From positions 1,860,001 to 1,924,000 of the forward strand of contig NZ_CP081006.1 in NCBI RefSeq assembly GCF_022317005.1: DNA of 64,000 bases. Reading direction: 5' to 3'. The DNA is from Mycobacterium sp. IDR2000157661. Lineage in GTDB: Bacteria; Actinomycetota; Actinomycetes; Mycobacteriales; Mycobacteriaceae. This document shows positions 52,601 to 61,634 of this stretch, one piece after another. The number at the start of each line of letters is the position of its first letter. The first letter of the stretch is position 1. The notes under the pieces are model-generated. The model saw nothing but the letters and a program-made list of their open reading frames with translations, was not told the DNA's origin and did no database searches. A program made the position numbers and the translations under genes.

Positions 52601-55163
52601 GAAGGGTCTGCGCCACAGCGTCTACTTCACCCACGGCATCCGCAACGCCGTCGACAACGGACACACCACCTTCCTGGAGCTGGCGCCGAATCCGGTGGCG
52701 CTCATGCAGGTCGGTTTGACGACGGCTGCGGCTGGTCTTCACGATGCGCAGCTGATCGCGACGCTGGCGCGCAAGCAGGACGAGGTCGACTCGATGACCA
52801 CCGCGATGGCCCAGCTGTTCGTGTACGGGCATGATCTGGACCTGCGTACCCTGTTCCCGCGCCGCTCCAAGGGCCTTGCCGGGGCGCTCGACTTCGCCGA
52901 CATCCCGCCGACCCGGTTCAAGCGCAAGCCGCACTGGCTCGAGGCGCGTTTCACCGGCGACAGCTCAGTGATGATGCCGGGCAACCACGTCGCGATGCCC
53001 GACGGCAGGCACGTCTGGGAGTTCGCGCCCAAGGGTGAGCCGGACCTGGCTGGACTGGTGAAAGCCGCAGCGGCGCAGATCCTTCCGGATGCGAAGCTGG
53101 TGGCTTCCGAGCAGCGGGCGGTACCCGGCGAGGGTGCGCGGCTGGTGACGACGCTGACCCGCCACCCCGGCGGCGCCAGCGTGCAGGTGCACGCGCGCAT
53201 CGACGAGTCGTTCACGCTGGTCTACGACGCGGTGGTGAGCAGAGTGAGCGGCGACGGCGCCGTCGGTGCACTGCCCGCCGCGGTGGCGACCGGAGTCGCT
53301 GTCGCCGAACAGGTTTCGCCGGCTGCTTCGCCGGCCGAGGCCGAGGACGAGGGGGGACTAGATGTCGCCGCCGGGGCGGCTCCGGCGATCCTGCAGGACA
53401 ACCTCACCGCGGGTGCGGGTCTGGCGGCCGGCTTCGCGAAGTGGTCGCCGGAGTCCGGTGAGACCATCGGCCAGCGCCTCGGCGCGATCGTCGGTGGCGC
53501 CATGGGTTATGAGCCCGAGGACCTGCCGTGGGAGGTGCCGCTGATCGAGCTCGGGCTGGACTCGCTGATGGCGGTGCGGATCAAGAACCGCGTCGAGTAC
53601 GACTTCGACCTGCCGCCGATCCAGCTGACCGCCGTGCGGGACGCCAACCTGTACGCCGTCGAGAAGCTCATCGCCTACGCAATCGAACACCGTGACGAGG
53701 TCGACCAGCTCGCCGAGCACCAGAAGACGCAGACCGCCGAGGAGATCGCCGCCGAGCAGGCCCGGTTGATGGGCGGCGCGTCGACGGTGGCCGAGCTCGA
53801 GGAAGTGCTCGCGGAGAAGGCCGGCGAACAAGCCGCCGGGCTCAGCGGCGCGAACGAGGTCACCGCGACCACACCCGTGGCCGATCCGCAGGCGGAACCC
53901 TCGACGCAGGGTGACGGGTCGATCCCGCCGCCGCCGACCGATCCGAGCGGACCGCCCGTCCCGCCGCCGCCGACGGACCCCAGCGGCCCCACCGGTCCAT
54001 CGCAGTCGACCGTCGCGGCGGCCGCCAAGGCGCTGAGCCAGGAGGCTGTCACCGAGGCGCTCGGCGCCGACGTGCCGCCGCGTGATGCGGCCGAGCGTGT
54101 CACCTTCGCGACGTGGGCGATCGTCACCGGTAAGTCACCCGGCGGCATCTTCAACGAGCTGCCGGCCATCGACGACGCCACCGCTGCCAAGATCGCCGAA
54201 CGACTTACCGAACGCGTCGACGAGGGCACCATCACCGCCGACGACGTCCGCGCCGCAAGGACCGTCGAGGAGCTCGGCACCACCGTCCGCGACTATCTCG
54301 AGGGCGGCAAGGTCGACGGCTTCGTGCGGACCCTGCGCGCCCCGCAGGAGGGCAGCAACCGCATCCCGGTGTTCGTCTTCCACGCCGCCGGTGGTTCGAC
54401 GGTGGTTTACGAGCCCCTGCTCAAGCGGTTGCCGGCCGAGACCCCGGTGTACGGCATCGAGCGCGTCGAGGGCTCGATCGAGGAACGGGCCCGCGAGTAC
54501 GTTCCCAAGCTGATGGAGATGCAGGGCAACGGCCCGTTCATCCTGGCCGGCTGGTCGCTGGGCGGGGTGCTGGCCTATGCCTGCGCGATCGGGCTCAAGC
54601 AGGCGGGCGCCGACGTGCAATTCGTCGGGCTCATCGACGCGGTGCGCCCGGGCGAGGAGATCCCGCAGACGCAGGAGGAGACCCGCGCCCGCTGGGATCG
54701 CTACGCCCGCTTCGCCGAGCGCACCTTCAACGTCGAGGTGCCCGAGATCCCGTACGAGGAGCTCGAGAAGCTCGACGACGAGGGCCAGGTGCGCTTCGTC
54801 CTCGACGTGGTCGCCCAGAGCGGCGTGCAGATCCCCGGTGGCATCATCGAGCACCAGCGCACGTCGTATCTGGACCAGCGCGCCATCGACACCGCCGAGA
54901 TCAAGCCGTACGACGGCCACGTCACGCTCTACATGGCCGACCGATACCACGATGACGCGATCTACTTCGAGCCGCGCTACGCCACCCGCCGGCCCGACGG
55001 CGGCTGGGGCGAGTTCGTCTCCGACCTGGAGGTCGTGCCCATCGGGGGCGAGCACATCCAGGCGATCGACGAGCCGTACATTGCGAAGGTCGGCGCGCAC
55101 ATGAGCGAGGCCCTCACCGCCATCGAAGCCCAGGAAAAGGATCAGGAGAAGCAGGCGAAGTGA
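49626..55163 (+). CDS. pks13: Polyketide synthase Pks13, mycolic acid condensase
   Basis: An 1845-residue multidomain synthase that joins the two fatty chains of mycolic acid. In order: N-terminal ACP (phosphopantetheine Ser about 60-61, LGLSSRDAV); ketosynthase with Cys291 in DTACSSSL, His427 in EAHGTGT and K462/H467 in KSNVGH; acyltransferase with Ser831 in GQSLGEA; C-terminal ACP with Ser1313 in LGLDSLM; a Pro-rich linker (about 1430-1460); and a thioesterase with Ser1644 in GWSLGG. All catalytic residues are present. It is longer than the 1733-residue M. tuberculosis protein, mostly from an acidic KS-AT linker (about 550-625) and the Pro linker. The stop overlaps the accD4 GTG as GTGA. 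Confidence 0.97.
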   Translation: MADTQDNPELTGDEIQQAPPQTDMTVTEMRDWLRNWIANATGQAPDAISDSAPMVELGLSSRDAVAMASDIEDLTGVTLTATVAFRHPTIESLATVIVEGEPELDHGDDDEDWSRDDTADRDIAIVGLATRFPGDMNTPDETWQALLEGRDAISDLPDGRWEEFLGEPRIAERVAKARTRGGYLSDIKGFDAEFFALSKMEADNVDPQQRMALELTWEALENARIPASTLRGANVGVYIGSSLNDYSFLAMSDPSIAHPYAITGTASSIIANRVSYFYDFRGPSVAIDTACSSSLVAAHQGVQALRSGEADVAMVGGVNALITPLVTVGFDEVGGVLAPDGRIKSFSADADGYARSEGGGMLVLKRVADARRDGDEILAVIAGSAVNHDGRSNGLLAPNPDAQAEVLRKAYRDAGINPRLVDYIEAHGTGTILGDPIEADALGRVVGRGRAADQPALLGAIKSNVGHLESAAGAASLAKMTLALRNDKIPPSINYTGPNPYIDFDGVHLKVADTVTDWPRYSGHAITGVSGFGFGGANAHLVLREVLPSDLVEPEPEPEQQEQQAKSAGAGAVYVGGVRMDEYGEFVHSDDSAASDNYAADDDDDALDRPAAALDDEPELPGLTDEALRLLEIAREELESADQPKPVVLLAVSGFLTSRKKATAAELADWIDSPEGREASLESIGRALSRRNHGRSRAVVLAHDHDEAVKGLRAVAEGKQHPSVFSSDGPVTNGPVWVLAGFGAQHRKMAKSLYLRNEVFAEWINKVDALIQDERGYSILELILDDAVDYTNETCEYPIEVVQTVIFAVQIALGELLKHHGAKPAAVVGQSLGEAAAAYFAGGLSLEDATRAICSRAHLMGEGEAMLFGEWIRLMALVEYSAEEIETVFRETEAFKDLEVCVYAAPTQSVIGGPPDQVDAMIARAESEGRFARKMQTKGASHTSQMDPLLGELAAELIGIEAHPTQVGYFSTVHEGRYIRPGETIHDVDYWKKGLRHSVYFTHGIRNAVDNGHTTFLELAPNPVALMQVGLTTAAAGLHDAQLIATLARKQDEVDSMTTAMAQLFVYGHDLDLRTLFPRRSKGLAGALDFADIPPTRFKRKPHWLEARFTGDSSVMMPGNHVAMPDGRHVWEFAPKGEPDLAGLVKAAAAQILPDAKLVASEQRAVPGEGARLVTTLTRHPGGASVQVHARIDESFTLVYDAVVSRVSGDGAVGALPAAVATGVAVAEQVSPAASPAEAEDEGGLDVAAGAAPAILQDNLTAGAGLAAGFAKWSPESGETIGQRLGAIVGGAMGYEPEDLPWEVPLIELGLDSLMAVRIKNRVEYDFDLPPIQLTAVRDANLYAVEKLIAYAIEHRDEVDQLAEHQKTQTAEEIAAEQARLMGGASTVAELEEVLAEKAGEQAAGLSGANEVTATTPVADPQAEPSTQGDGSIPPPPTDPSGPPVPPPPTDPSGPTGPSQSTVAAAAKALSQEAVTEALGADVPPRDAAERVTFATWAIVTGKSPGGIFNELPAIDDATAAKIAERLTERVDEGTITADDVRAARTVEELGTTVRDYLEGGKVDGFVRTLRAPQEGSNRIPVFVFHAAGGSTVVYEPLLKRLPAETPVYGIERVEGSIEERAREYVPKLMEMQGNGPFILAGWSLGGVLAYACAIGLKQAGADVQFVGLIDAVRPGEEIPQTQEETRARWDRYARFAERTFNVEVPEIPYEELEKLDDEGQVRFVLDVVAQSGVQIPGGIIEHQRTSYLDQRAIDTAEIKPYDGHVTLYMADRYHDDAIYFEPRYATRRPDGGWGEFVSDLEVVPIGGEHIQAIDEPYIAKVGAHMSEALTAIEAQEKDQEKQAK

Positions 55164-56780
55164 GCACCGAAGTTTCTCCCACCCCCACCCGGAAGTTTCT
55201 CCCACCCCCACCCGGAAGTTTCTCCCACCCCCCACCCGAAGACCACCGCTCAACAGCTCACCGAACTCCGCGAGAAGCTGGAGCAGGCCAAGGAGCCCGG
55301 TGGCGAGAAGGCCGTCGCCAAGCGCGAGAAGAAGGGCATCCCGAGCGCCCGCGCCCGGATCAACGCGCTGCTCGACCCGGGCTCGTTCCTCGAGATCGGC
55401 GCGCTGTGCAAGACCCCGGGGGACCCCAACGCGCTTTTCGGCGACGGTGTGGTCACCGGCCACGGCCGCATCAACGGCAGACCGGTCGGGGTGTTCAGCC
55501 ACGACCAGACGGTGTTCCAGGGTTCGGTCGGCGAGATGTTCGGTCGCAAGGTGGCCAAGCTGATGGAGTGGGTGGCCATGGTCGGCTGCCCGATCATCGG
55601 TATCAACGACTCGGCGGGCGCCCGCATCCAGGACGCGGTGACATCGCTGGCGTGGTACGCCGAGCTGGGCCGCAGGCACGAACTGCTGCGCGGACTGGTG
55701 CCAGAGATCTCCATCATCCTGGGCAAATGCGCAGGCGGAGCGGTGTATTCGCCGATCCAGACGGATCTCGTTGTCGCCGTGCAGGATCAGGGCTACATGT
55801 TCGTCACCGGACCGGACGTGATCAAGGACGTCACCGGTGAGGACGTCTCGCTCGACGAACTCGGCGGTGCGGTCGCCCAGGCCCGCTACGGCAACATCCA
55901 TCAGGTGGTGGACAGCGAGGCGGCGGCGTTCCAGTACGTGCGCGACTATCTGAGCTTCCTGCCGCCCAACACCTTCGACGATCCACCGATCGTCAACCCG
56001 GGGCTGGAACCGGAGTACACGCCGCACGACTACGAGCTCGACTCGATCGTGCCCGACAGCGACAACATGGCTTACGACATGCACGAGATCCTGCTGCGGA
56101 TCTTCGACGACGGCGATGTCTTCGAGGTGGCCGAACAGCAGGGGCCCGCGATGATCACCGCGTTCGCCCGCGTCGACGGCAGGCCCGTCGGTGTGCTGGC
56201 CAACCAGCCGATGCACCTGTCCGGCTCGATCGACAACGAGGCCTCCGACAAGGCCGCGCGGTTCATCCGCTTCTGCGACTCCTACAACCTGCCCCTGGTG
56301 TTCGTCGTCGACACCCCCGGCTTCATGCCCGGTGTCGAGCAGGAGAAGGGCGGCATCATCAAGCGCGGCGGCCGCTTCCTGAACGCCGTCGTCGAGGCCG
56401 ACGTGCCGAAGGTGACCATCACCATTCGCAAGTCCTACGGCGGGGCGTACGCGGTGATGGGTTCCAAACAGCTCTCGGCCGACCTGAACTACGCATGGCC
56501 GACGGCGCGCATCGCGGTCATCGGCGCCGAGGGCGCGGCCCAGCTGCTGGTCAAGCGCTTCCCCGATCCGACGGCGCCCGAGGTGCAGAAGATCCGAGCC
56601 GACTTCATCGAGGGCTACAACCTGAACATGGCCACGCCGTGGATCGCCGCCGAGCGCGGGTTCATCGACGCGGTGATCCAGCCGCACGAGACGCGGCTGC
56701 TGCTGCGCAAGTCGATGAAGCTGTTGCGCGACAAGCAGATCACGCGCGTGCAGCGCAAACACGGCCTGACCCCGATCTAG
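55160..56780 (+). CDS. accD4: Acyl-CoA carboxylase carboxyltransferase AccD4, start region out of frame
   Basis: The carboxyltransferase beta subunit that makes the carboxyl-acyl-CoA used by Pks13. From about 55239 the frame reads [25 protein letters not shown] and then the typical core: [32 protein letters not shown] (acyl-CoA oxyanion hole), [44 protein letters not shown] (biotin site) and [13 protein letters not shown]. The expected GTG at 55160, coupled to pks13 by GTGA, leads MSTEVSPTP and then falls out of frame because the 23/24-bp repeat adds 46 bases net. The next standard start in frame is GTG 55449, inside the catalytic domain. Sequencing error, alternative start or frameshifting are the options. 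Confidence 0.9.
55169..55238 (+). repeat. Three tandem copies of a 23/24-bp unit at the accD4 start
   Basis: Copy 1 (55169-55191) and copy 2 (55192-55214) are identical 23-mers starting GAAGTTTCTCCCACCCCCAC. Copy 3 (55215-55238) has one more C in the central C-run, 24 bases. With 24 bases each unit reads EVSPTPHP in the accD4 frame; the 23-base copies throw the frame off. Confidence 0.95.
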
Positions 56781-56832
56781 TTTTATCCGCGAGCGTGCGT
56801 GCCTGCACACGACCACGCCGCGAACCTTCGCA

Positions 56833-57252
56833 TCACCCTATTGGCGGCTGCACCGGAACTTCGGGCGCGAACACCGGCATCGGGCGCGTGGGCGGGGTTC
56901 CGATGCCCGGCGGCGCCACCGCGACGGTGGGAAGCTCTCCCCTCGGAGGTTGTGGTAGCTGCTGTCCGGCGCCCTGCCCCTCGGCGGGCGGCGCCGCGCA
57001 CTGTTTCTGATCGTCGTTCCACACCCCGCCGCTGTGCTTACAGCAGTATTCGTTGGCTGTGTTGATCCAGTTGATGGTGTTGTCGATGCCGTCGTCCAAC
57101 GCCTGTGTGCAATCGTCGTACGCCTCGATGTCCCACACGGGCTCGGCAACGGCCGCGCCGCTGAACAAGAGAGCGGCACATGCCAGCATGGCGACGAGGC
57201 CGGCGAACAGCGTCGCGGATCGGCGCTGTGCGCCTCGGTAACGGTTTGTCAT
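56833..57252 (-). CDS. Small exported protein of unknown function
   Basis: A 139-residue secreted protein. A basic start and a hydrophobic core (SATLFAGLVAMLACAALLFSGAAVA) form a signal peptide, cut before EPVWDIEAYDDC. The mature part has a short Cys-containing domain (YDDCTQALDDG, NWINTANEYCCKHSGGVWND, KQCAAPP) and a Pro-rich tail. This W-D-I-E-x-Y-D-x-C / C-C-x-x-S-G-G-V-W pattern recurs in small mycobacterial exported proteins of unknown role. I chose ATG 57252 with GAAGG upstream; a longer frame reaches 57306. It is convergent with accD4. Confidence 0.75.
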   Translation of the reverse strand: MTNRYRGAQRRSATLFAGLVAMLACAALLFSGAAVAEPVWDIEAYDDCTQALDDGIDNTINWINTANEYCCKHSGGVWNDDQKQCAAPPAEGQGAGQQLPQPPRGELPTVAVAPPGIGTPPTRPMPVFAPEVPVQPPIG

Positions 57253-57703
57253 GGTCAGAACCTTCACTGATGCAGTAGAGCCGTCGAAATTCGTGAACCG
57301 CGACACATGCCCATGGTTCGGGTCGTCGGCGCTGCCGAATCCTTCGGAGACCGTGTAGGTCGCGGGGCTTGTCTGGTGATGTGCAAGAAGCGCGTGATCG
57401 GGCGCTCGACCGAGGGGGCTATGCGGACTCTTCTGCCATAAGGGTCCTCGTCTTCATCGCGACATCTGACGCCGTTCCCCGTTTCGGGGCCGTCGGGGCA
57501 AGGATCTCACACCGCACGTGAGACGTGCACCGGTTTCCTCGAACAAGTTCGAGTCGTCGTCACCAAACTCGTTGCGAGCGAAACCATTAAGCCTCGGCGC
57601 GAGCTGGTCTCGGGCATGGCATCGCCGTCGGTCTCAGCCGAGGCGCCGGCTGAAATGTCCGTCGACCTTTCCAGCCGTCGAGCAGAGGCCTACGCTGGAC
57701 GTC
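57253..57703. other. Intergenic region, no gene seen
   Basis: About 450 bp between divergent genes. No frame has a plausible start, ribosome-binding site and codon bias together. A small hairpin CCCCGTTTCGGGG lies near 57478-57490. The interval probably holds promoters for the exported protein and the holin-like gene. Confidence 0.4.
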
Positions 57704-58093
57704 ATGATCAGGCAAGTCCTGGTGCGCTCGGCGACCCTGTTGGGGTCGTGGGCCGTCGGACTGCTGGTGGCGGCCTGGGCGGTTCCGGACGTGTCGGTGA
57801 CGGTGCCGGCGTTCATCGTCGCCGTGGTGGTGTTCTCGGTGGGCCAGGCGCTCACGTCGTTGGTCCTGCTCCGGTTGCCGCGCGACTACGCATCGCTGCT
57901 CCTCGGCGGCACCGGGCTGGTGCTGACCGCGCTCGCCCTGGCGGTCGCCGCCGCGCTCACCGATGGCCTGAGCATCGACGGGTTCGCGTCGTGGTTGACC
58001 GCGACGCTGGTGGTGTGGCTGGTGACGACCATCGGCGCCATCTCCCTGCCCGAGACGTTTTCCCGCGAGCACAGCGGGGCCGCCAGACCGTAA
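57704..58093 (+). CDS. Phage-holin-family IV membrane protein
   Basis: A 129-residue protein with four hydrophobic helices (MIRQVLVRSATLLGSWAVGLLVAAW, VTVPAFIVAVVVFSVGQALTS, YASLLLGGTGLVLTALALAVAA, FASWLTATLVVWLVTTIGAIS). The pattern fits the phage holin family 4 superfamily, which also has many chromosomal, non-phage members in actinobacteria. No prophage genes are near. The frame is open upstream to 57518, but only from ATG 57704 is the sequence protein-like. Function unknown. Confidence 0.78.
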   Translation: MIRQVLVRSATLLGSWAVGLLVAAWAVPDVSVTVPAFIVAVVVFSVGQALTSLVLLRLPRDYASLLLGGTGLVLTALALAVAAALTDGLSIDGFASWLTATLVVWLVTTIGAISLPETFSREHSGAARP

Positions 58094-58122
58094 GCGAAGT
58101 CGTCCGACCATAGAGAGGCGCG

Positions 58123-58419
58123 ATGGGACTCACTCATCACGATCCGACCGATCACCATCGGACCACGCAACCCCATGCCGGCATCACTATGAAGGACAAT
58201 TTCTACTGGCCGGGGCTGATCCTGCTGGCGCTGTCGGCGGCGGCGATCGTCGCGACCATCGCCGTCGCCGCCTATGGACGCTACGACTGGCTCCTCTCGA
58301 CGGCGCTCGTCGCGGTGCTGGGAGCGGTCGCCGGCGCCATGTGGATCGTGGTCGAGAACCGCCGTGTGCTCCGGCTCGAAAAACGGTGGGAATCAGAGAA
58401 GCGCAAGCCAGCCGGCTAG
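58123..58419 (+). CDS. UsfY-like small membrane protein
   Basis: A 98-residue protein: a polar, His-rich start (MGLTHHDPTDHHRTTQPHAG), two transmembrane helices (WPGLILLALSAAAIVATIAVAAY and LLSTALVAVLGAVAGAMWIVV), and a basic tail (ENRRVLRLEKRWESEKRK). The order and the start D-P-x-D-H-x-R-T-T resemble UsfY, encoded upstream of sigF in M. tuberculosis and linked to the general stress response. No SigF-type promoter could be recognised here with certainty. Convergent with embB. Confidence 0.72.
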   Translation: MGLTHHDPTDHHRTTQPHAGITMKDNFYWPGLILLALSAAAIVATIAVAAYGRYDWLLSTALVAVLGAVAGAMWIVVENRRVLRLEKRWESEKRKPAG

Positions 58420-58442
58420 GGCGCGCGCTCGCCGCAACGAGG

Positions 58443-61400
58443 CTACGGCTTGATACGGATGTGCCCCGGGCTGTACAGGCCGCTGTGGGTCGAGGTGTCC
58501 AGTTCGAGCGTGGCCGGCCGCGCGTCCGCGGCCTCGGGGGCCGGCTCGAACTTGCGCAGCGACCCCCAGTCGCGGCCCCAGTCCTGTGACAGGTACGTCG
58601 CCATCACCTGCGCCCGCAACAGCAGGTCCGTGATGCCGAGCAGCCCGCCGTTGATGCCGTCCTGCCAGCTGTCGGTGTCCTTGCGCTTGGCGTTGTAGTC
58701 GGGAGTGATGCGGAACTTCGGCACCTCGGTGACGCCGTTGGCGTGCAGCATCGGCTGCTGGCACGGGAAGGCCAGGCCCACCGCCCAGTCCATCAGCACC
58801 GGTTGCTCGGAGCCGACGTACTCCTGCACCGACCGCAGCTCGGGCACCCGCGGCGGGGTTACTGCGACCCAGTCGCCCGGTGTGAGCGAAAGATCCTCGG
58901 CCACAACGCGAACCGCCACCGCATCGGCGGGAATCTCGGACCGGGGGAAGCGTAGATTGCGCCACGACGGGATCGGCCCGAGGTCGTAGGGCACCAGTCT
59001 GCCGGCGGGCACCGGGGCGCCGTCGGGGCCCGGCCGCGCGAACTCCAACTCGACGGTCTGCCCCTCGGTGCGGGCGTTGAACACGCTGTCACCGGTGATG
59101 GTGCCCGCCGCGGTGACCACGACGAGCGGGTGCGCATCGTCGGCAGGCGGCAACCGGTACCACCCGGAGGACAGGCTGCTCTCCTGCTGGGGACCCTGGA
59201 CGTAACTGCCCGCCACCGGGACGCGCGCCGGGTCCAGCCCATAGGGCAGCGGGACCGTCGAACCGTTCACCCCAGGGGTTTTCAGCTCGGTCGGCCGATC
59301 CCAGTCGTAATCGGTCCCCGGCATCGGGAGGTTCACCCGGATAGCTTCGGCGACAATCTCTTCCGGCACGCCGTCAGCGTCGAAACCGGTCGGGTCGACG
59401 CCGCCCAGTGGACCCAGCGGGCCGTAGTCACCCGGAAGCGGCGTCAGGAAGCCGTCGTTGGGATCGGGTTCGACCAGCACGTCGTCGGCCAGGCCACAGC
59501 CACCGGCCAGCGCCCGCAGATTGGACCACGCATTGGAGTACGTCGGGTACTGCCGGACCACACCCACCAGCATGGAGGCGACGAACACCACCACCATGAA
59601 GCCCGCCGTGATGGGAATCGGCGCCGCGGTCAGCGCCCGCACGATGCGTCCCTCGCCGCGCGTGCGCGACGAGAAGTGCAGCCACAGCGTGTACAGGGCC
59701 GTCACCGCGAACAACGCGAAGAACACGGTGCTGACGGTGAGGCCGCCCAGCGCCGGCATGTCGTTGTTGAACGGCACCCCGTAGCTCGACACGTACCACC
59801 AACCGTTGGTCGTGGCGAAGCACAGCGAGAGCAGGAAGAACACCGCAGCCAGGAACGCCATTCGGTTGCGCGACCACCGCAGTACCGTCGGCGAGACCAG
59901 CACCGTCGCCAGCGCCGCCATCGCCGCACCCACCGCGGCGAACAGGCCGAAGTGGTGCACCCACTTGGTCGGGGTGAACATCAGCACGAAGACCGTGGCG
60001 AGGATGATGCCCATCAGCCGCCACGCCGGACCCCGTGCCACACCGGCGACCCGCTTGCGCCGCAACATGATGAACATCGACGCGAACAGCGACAACGCGG
60101 TGATGAGGAATCCGAACCGCCGCGACAGCGATCCGTCGACCGTCGGCAGGATCAGGTAGAAGTAGCGCAGGTTCTCGGTGTACCACGCCTGGTTCGGGCC
60201 GACGTCCGTGCGAATCCGCGTGGCCTCCAACACCGTTGCGAATGTCTGGTCGAAGAAGATCACGGTGAGCACCACGGTGCCCGCCGCCAGCAGTGGCAGC
60301 ACCAGCGGCCAGGTGCCCACCAGCTGACGCCGCTTCACCAGGATCCGCAGGATCGGCCGGCCGCCGGCGAGCAGGGCCGCCACCGCGATAAGGCCCGTCG
60401 GCTGGATACCGAGCGTGAACGCCGCCGTGACGATGGCCAGCGCCGCAGGCGTCAGGCGGCCCGACGTGATGGCCCGCTCGATCAGTACGTAGGTGATCAG
60501 CGCGCCGGTGGCGATCTGGCCTTCGGGTCGCAGGCCGTTGTTGAAGGGCATCCACGCCGCCAGCAGCACCAGGCCCGCCGCCCACAGCGCGGGCCTGCTC
60601 GCCGCCACGGCGGGTCCCAGTCGGGGCAGCACCTCGCGGGAAAGCAACAGCCAGCACACGATTCCGCACACCAGGTCGGGCAGCCGGATCCAGATGCTGG
60701 CATCGCTGATGCTGGTCATCATGGCCAGCAGGTTGTAGTACCAGCCGAACGGATCCTCGGGACTTCCGAACCATCGGAAGTAGTTCGACATGTATCCCGC
60801 ATGCCCGGCGACCCGTGCCATCGCCAGGATGTAACCGTCGTCCGACGAGTTGGCGCCGATGACATGCCATCCGACGAACCCGCCGACCACCACGACGTCG
60901 GCGGCGGTGAACGTGCGCCAGCGCTGCGGAATCCAGCGCTGCATCCGCCTGCCGTCGATCCGGTCGAGGCGCCAGAGCGCGAGCAGCGCCAGCATGGTCG
61001 ACAGGATCGCCAGCACCATCGCCGCCAGCTTCAGTGGCGTGGGTTCGGTGGTGAACCGGGTGTCGATCTCCGCTGACAGCGAAAGTCCCTGCGGCGCAGG
61101 GCCGGTCAGGTCGGTGAACACCCCGACGATCGCCGGCCGCAGGTTCGGGTCCGGGAAGCCGCTGGACTGTTCGGCGCCGTCGGCCTTCGTCAGGCCGACG
61201 AAGTTCGCGAAAGTGCCGGCCTCGGAGGAGGTGATCTCGATCCGCTCGCAGTCTGGGGAGGCGACCCGGGCGCGGGGCACGCTGGCCACCACCACATTGC
61301 GGTCGGTGATGTCGACGCGTTGCGCGGTGACGGTGACGAACAGGCTCTGCAGCGCGGCCTGCTTGCCGTCCTTGGGTGCGGTACTGAGCACCACCCCGCC

Positions 61401-61634
61401 GCGCGGCGGCAGCGCGCGAACCACGTCACACGGCACGGTCACCGACATCGACACCGGCGCTTGTGAGATCAGCGGCGCGGTGACGTCGGTCAGCTCCCCG
61501 TTCTGGGGCCATTCCAACGTCGCGGTGGTCTGCTCGACCGGAAGCAGCGGTGTCGCCACCGACAGCACGAAACCGAGCAGGCCCGCGATCATCGCGACCC
61601 AGCGGGCCGTCCGCACGTCGCCCCGCGAACTCAT
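58443..61634 (-). CDS. embB: Arabinosyltransferase EmbB
   Basis: A 1063-residue GT-C arabinosyltransferase of arabinogalactan synthesis and the main target of ethambutol. After the first helix comes an external beta domain (to about 200). The catalytic Asp pair is in [11 protein letters not shown] (D265/D266), and the resistance-determining region is [20 protein letters not shown] with Met at 282, the residue equivalent to M. tuberculosis Met306, unmutated. Many helices follow to about residue 690, then a carbohydrate-binding C-terminal domain ([16 protein letters not shown] ... [20 protein letters not shown]). ATG 61634 overlaps the embA stop as ATGA. It uses decaprenyl-phospho-arabinose as donor. 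Confidence 0.96.
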   Translation of the reverse strand: MSSRGDVRTARWVAMIAGLLGFVLSVATPLLPVEQTTATLEWPQNGELTDVTAPLISQAPVSMSVTVPCDVVRALPPRGGVVLSTAPKDGKQAALQSLFVTVTAQRVDITDRNVVVASVPRARVASPDCERIEITSSEAGTFANFVGLTKADGAEQSSGFPDPNLRPAIVGVFTDLTGPAPQGLSLSAEIDTRFTTEPTPLKLAAMVLAILSTMLALLALWRLDRIDGRRMQRWIPQRWRTFTAADVVVVGGFVGWHVIGANSSDDGYILAMARVAGHAGYMSNYFRWFGSPEDPFGWYYNLLAMMTSISDASIWIRLPDLVCGIVCWLLLSREVLPRLGPAVAASRPALWAAGLVLLAAWMPFNNGLRPEGQIATGALITYVLIERAITSGRLTPAALAIVTAAFTLGIQPTGLIAVAALLAGGRPILRILVKRRQLVGTWPLVLPLLAAGTVVLTVIFFDQTFATVLEATRIRTDVGPNQAWYTENLRYFYLILPTVDGSLSRRFGFLITALSLFASMFIMLRRKRVAGVARGPAWRLMGIILATVFVLMFTPTKWVHHFGLFAAVGAAMAALATVLVSPTVLRWSRNRMAFLAAVFFLLSLCFATTNGWWYVSSYGVPFNNDMPALGGLTVSTVFFALFAVTALYTLWLHFSSRTRGEGRIVRALTAAPIPITAGFMVVVFVASMLVGVVRQYPTYSNAWSNLRALAGGCGLADDVLVEPDPNDGFLTPLPGDYGPLGPLGGVDPTGFDADGVPEEIVAEAIRVNLPMPGTDYDWDRPTELKTPGVNGSTVPLPYGLDPARVPVAGSYVQGPQQESSLSSGWYRLPPADDAHPLVVVTAAGTITGDSVFNARTEGQTVELEFARPGPDGAPVPAGRLVPYDLGPIPSWRNLRFPRSEIPADAVAVRVVAEDLSLTPGDWVAVTPPRVPELRSVQEYVGSEQPVLMDWAVGLAFPCQQPMLHANGVTEVPKFRITPDYNAKRKDTDSWQDGINGGLLGITDLLLRAQVMATYLSQDWGRDWGSLRKFEPAPEAADARPATLELDTSTHSGLYSPGHIRIKP

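Noticed and set aside
54135..56816. An 893-codon open frame antisense to pks13 and accD4
   Set aside because: Composition is His/Arg/Val/Gly-rich as for shadow frames, with no start signal and no family. The sense strand carries accD4.
57704..58093. Holin-like gene as evidence of prophage
   Set aside because: Holin family 4 proteins are common on actinobacterial chromosomes; no integrase, capsid, lysin or att-like repeat is nearby.
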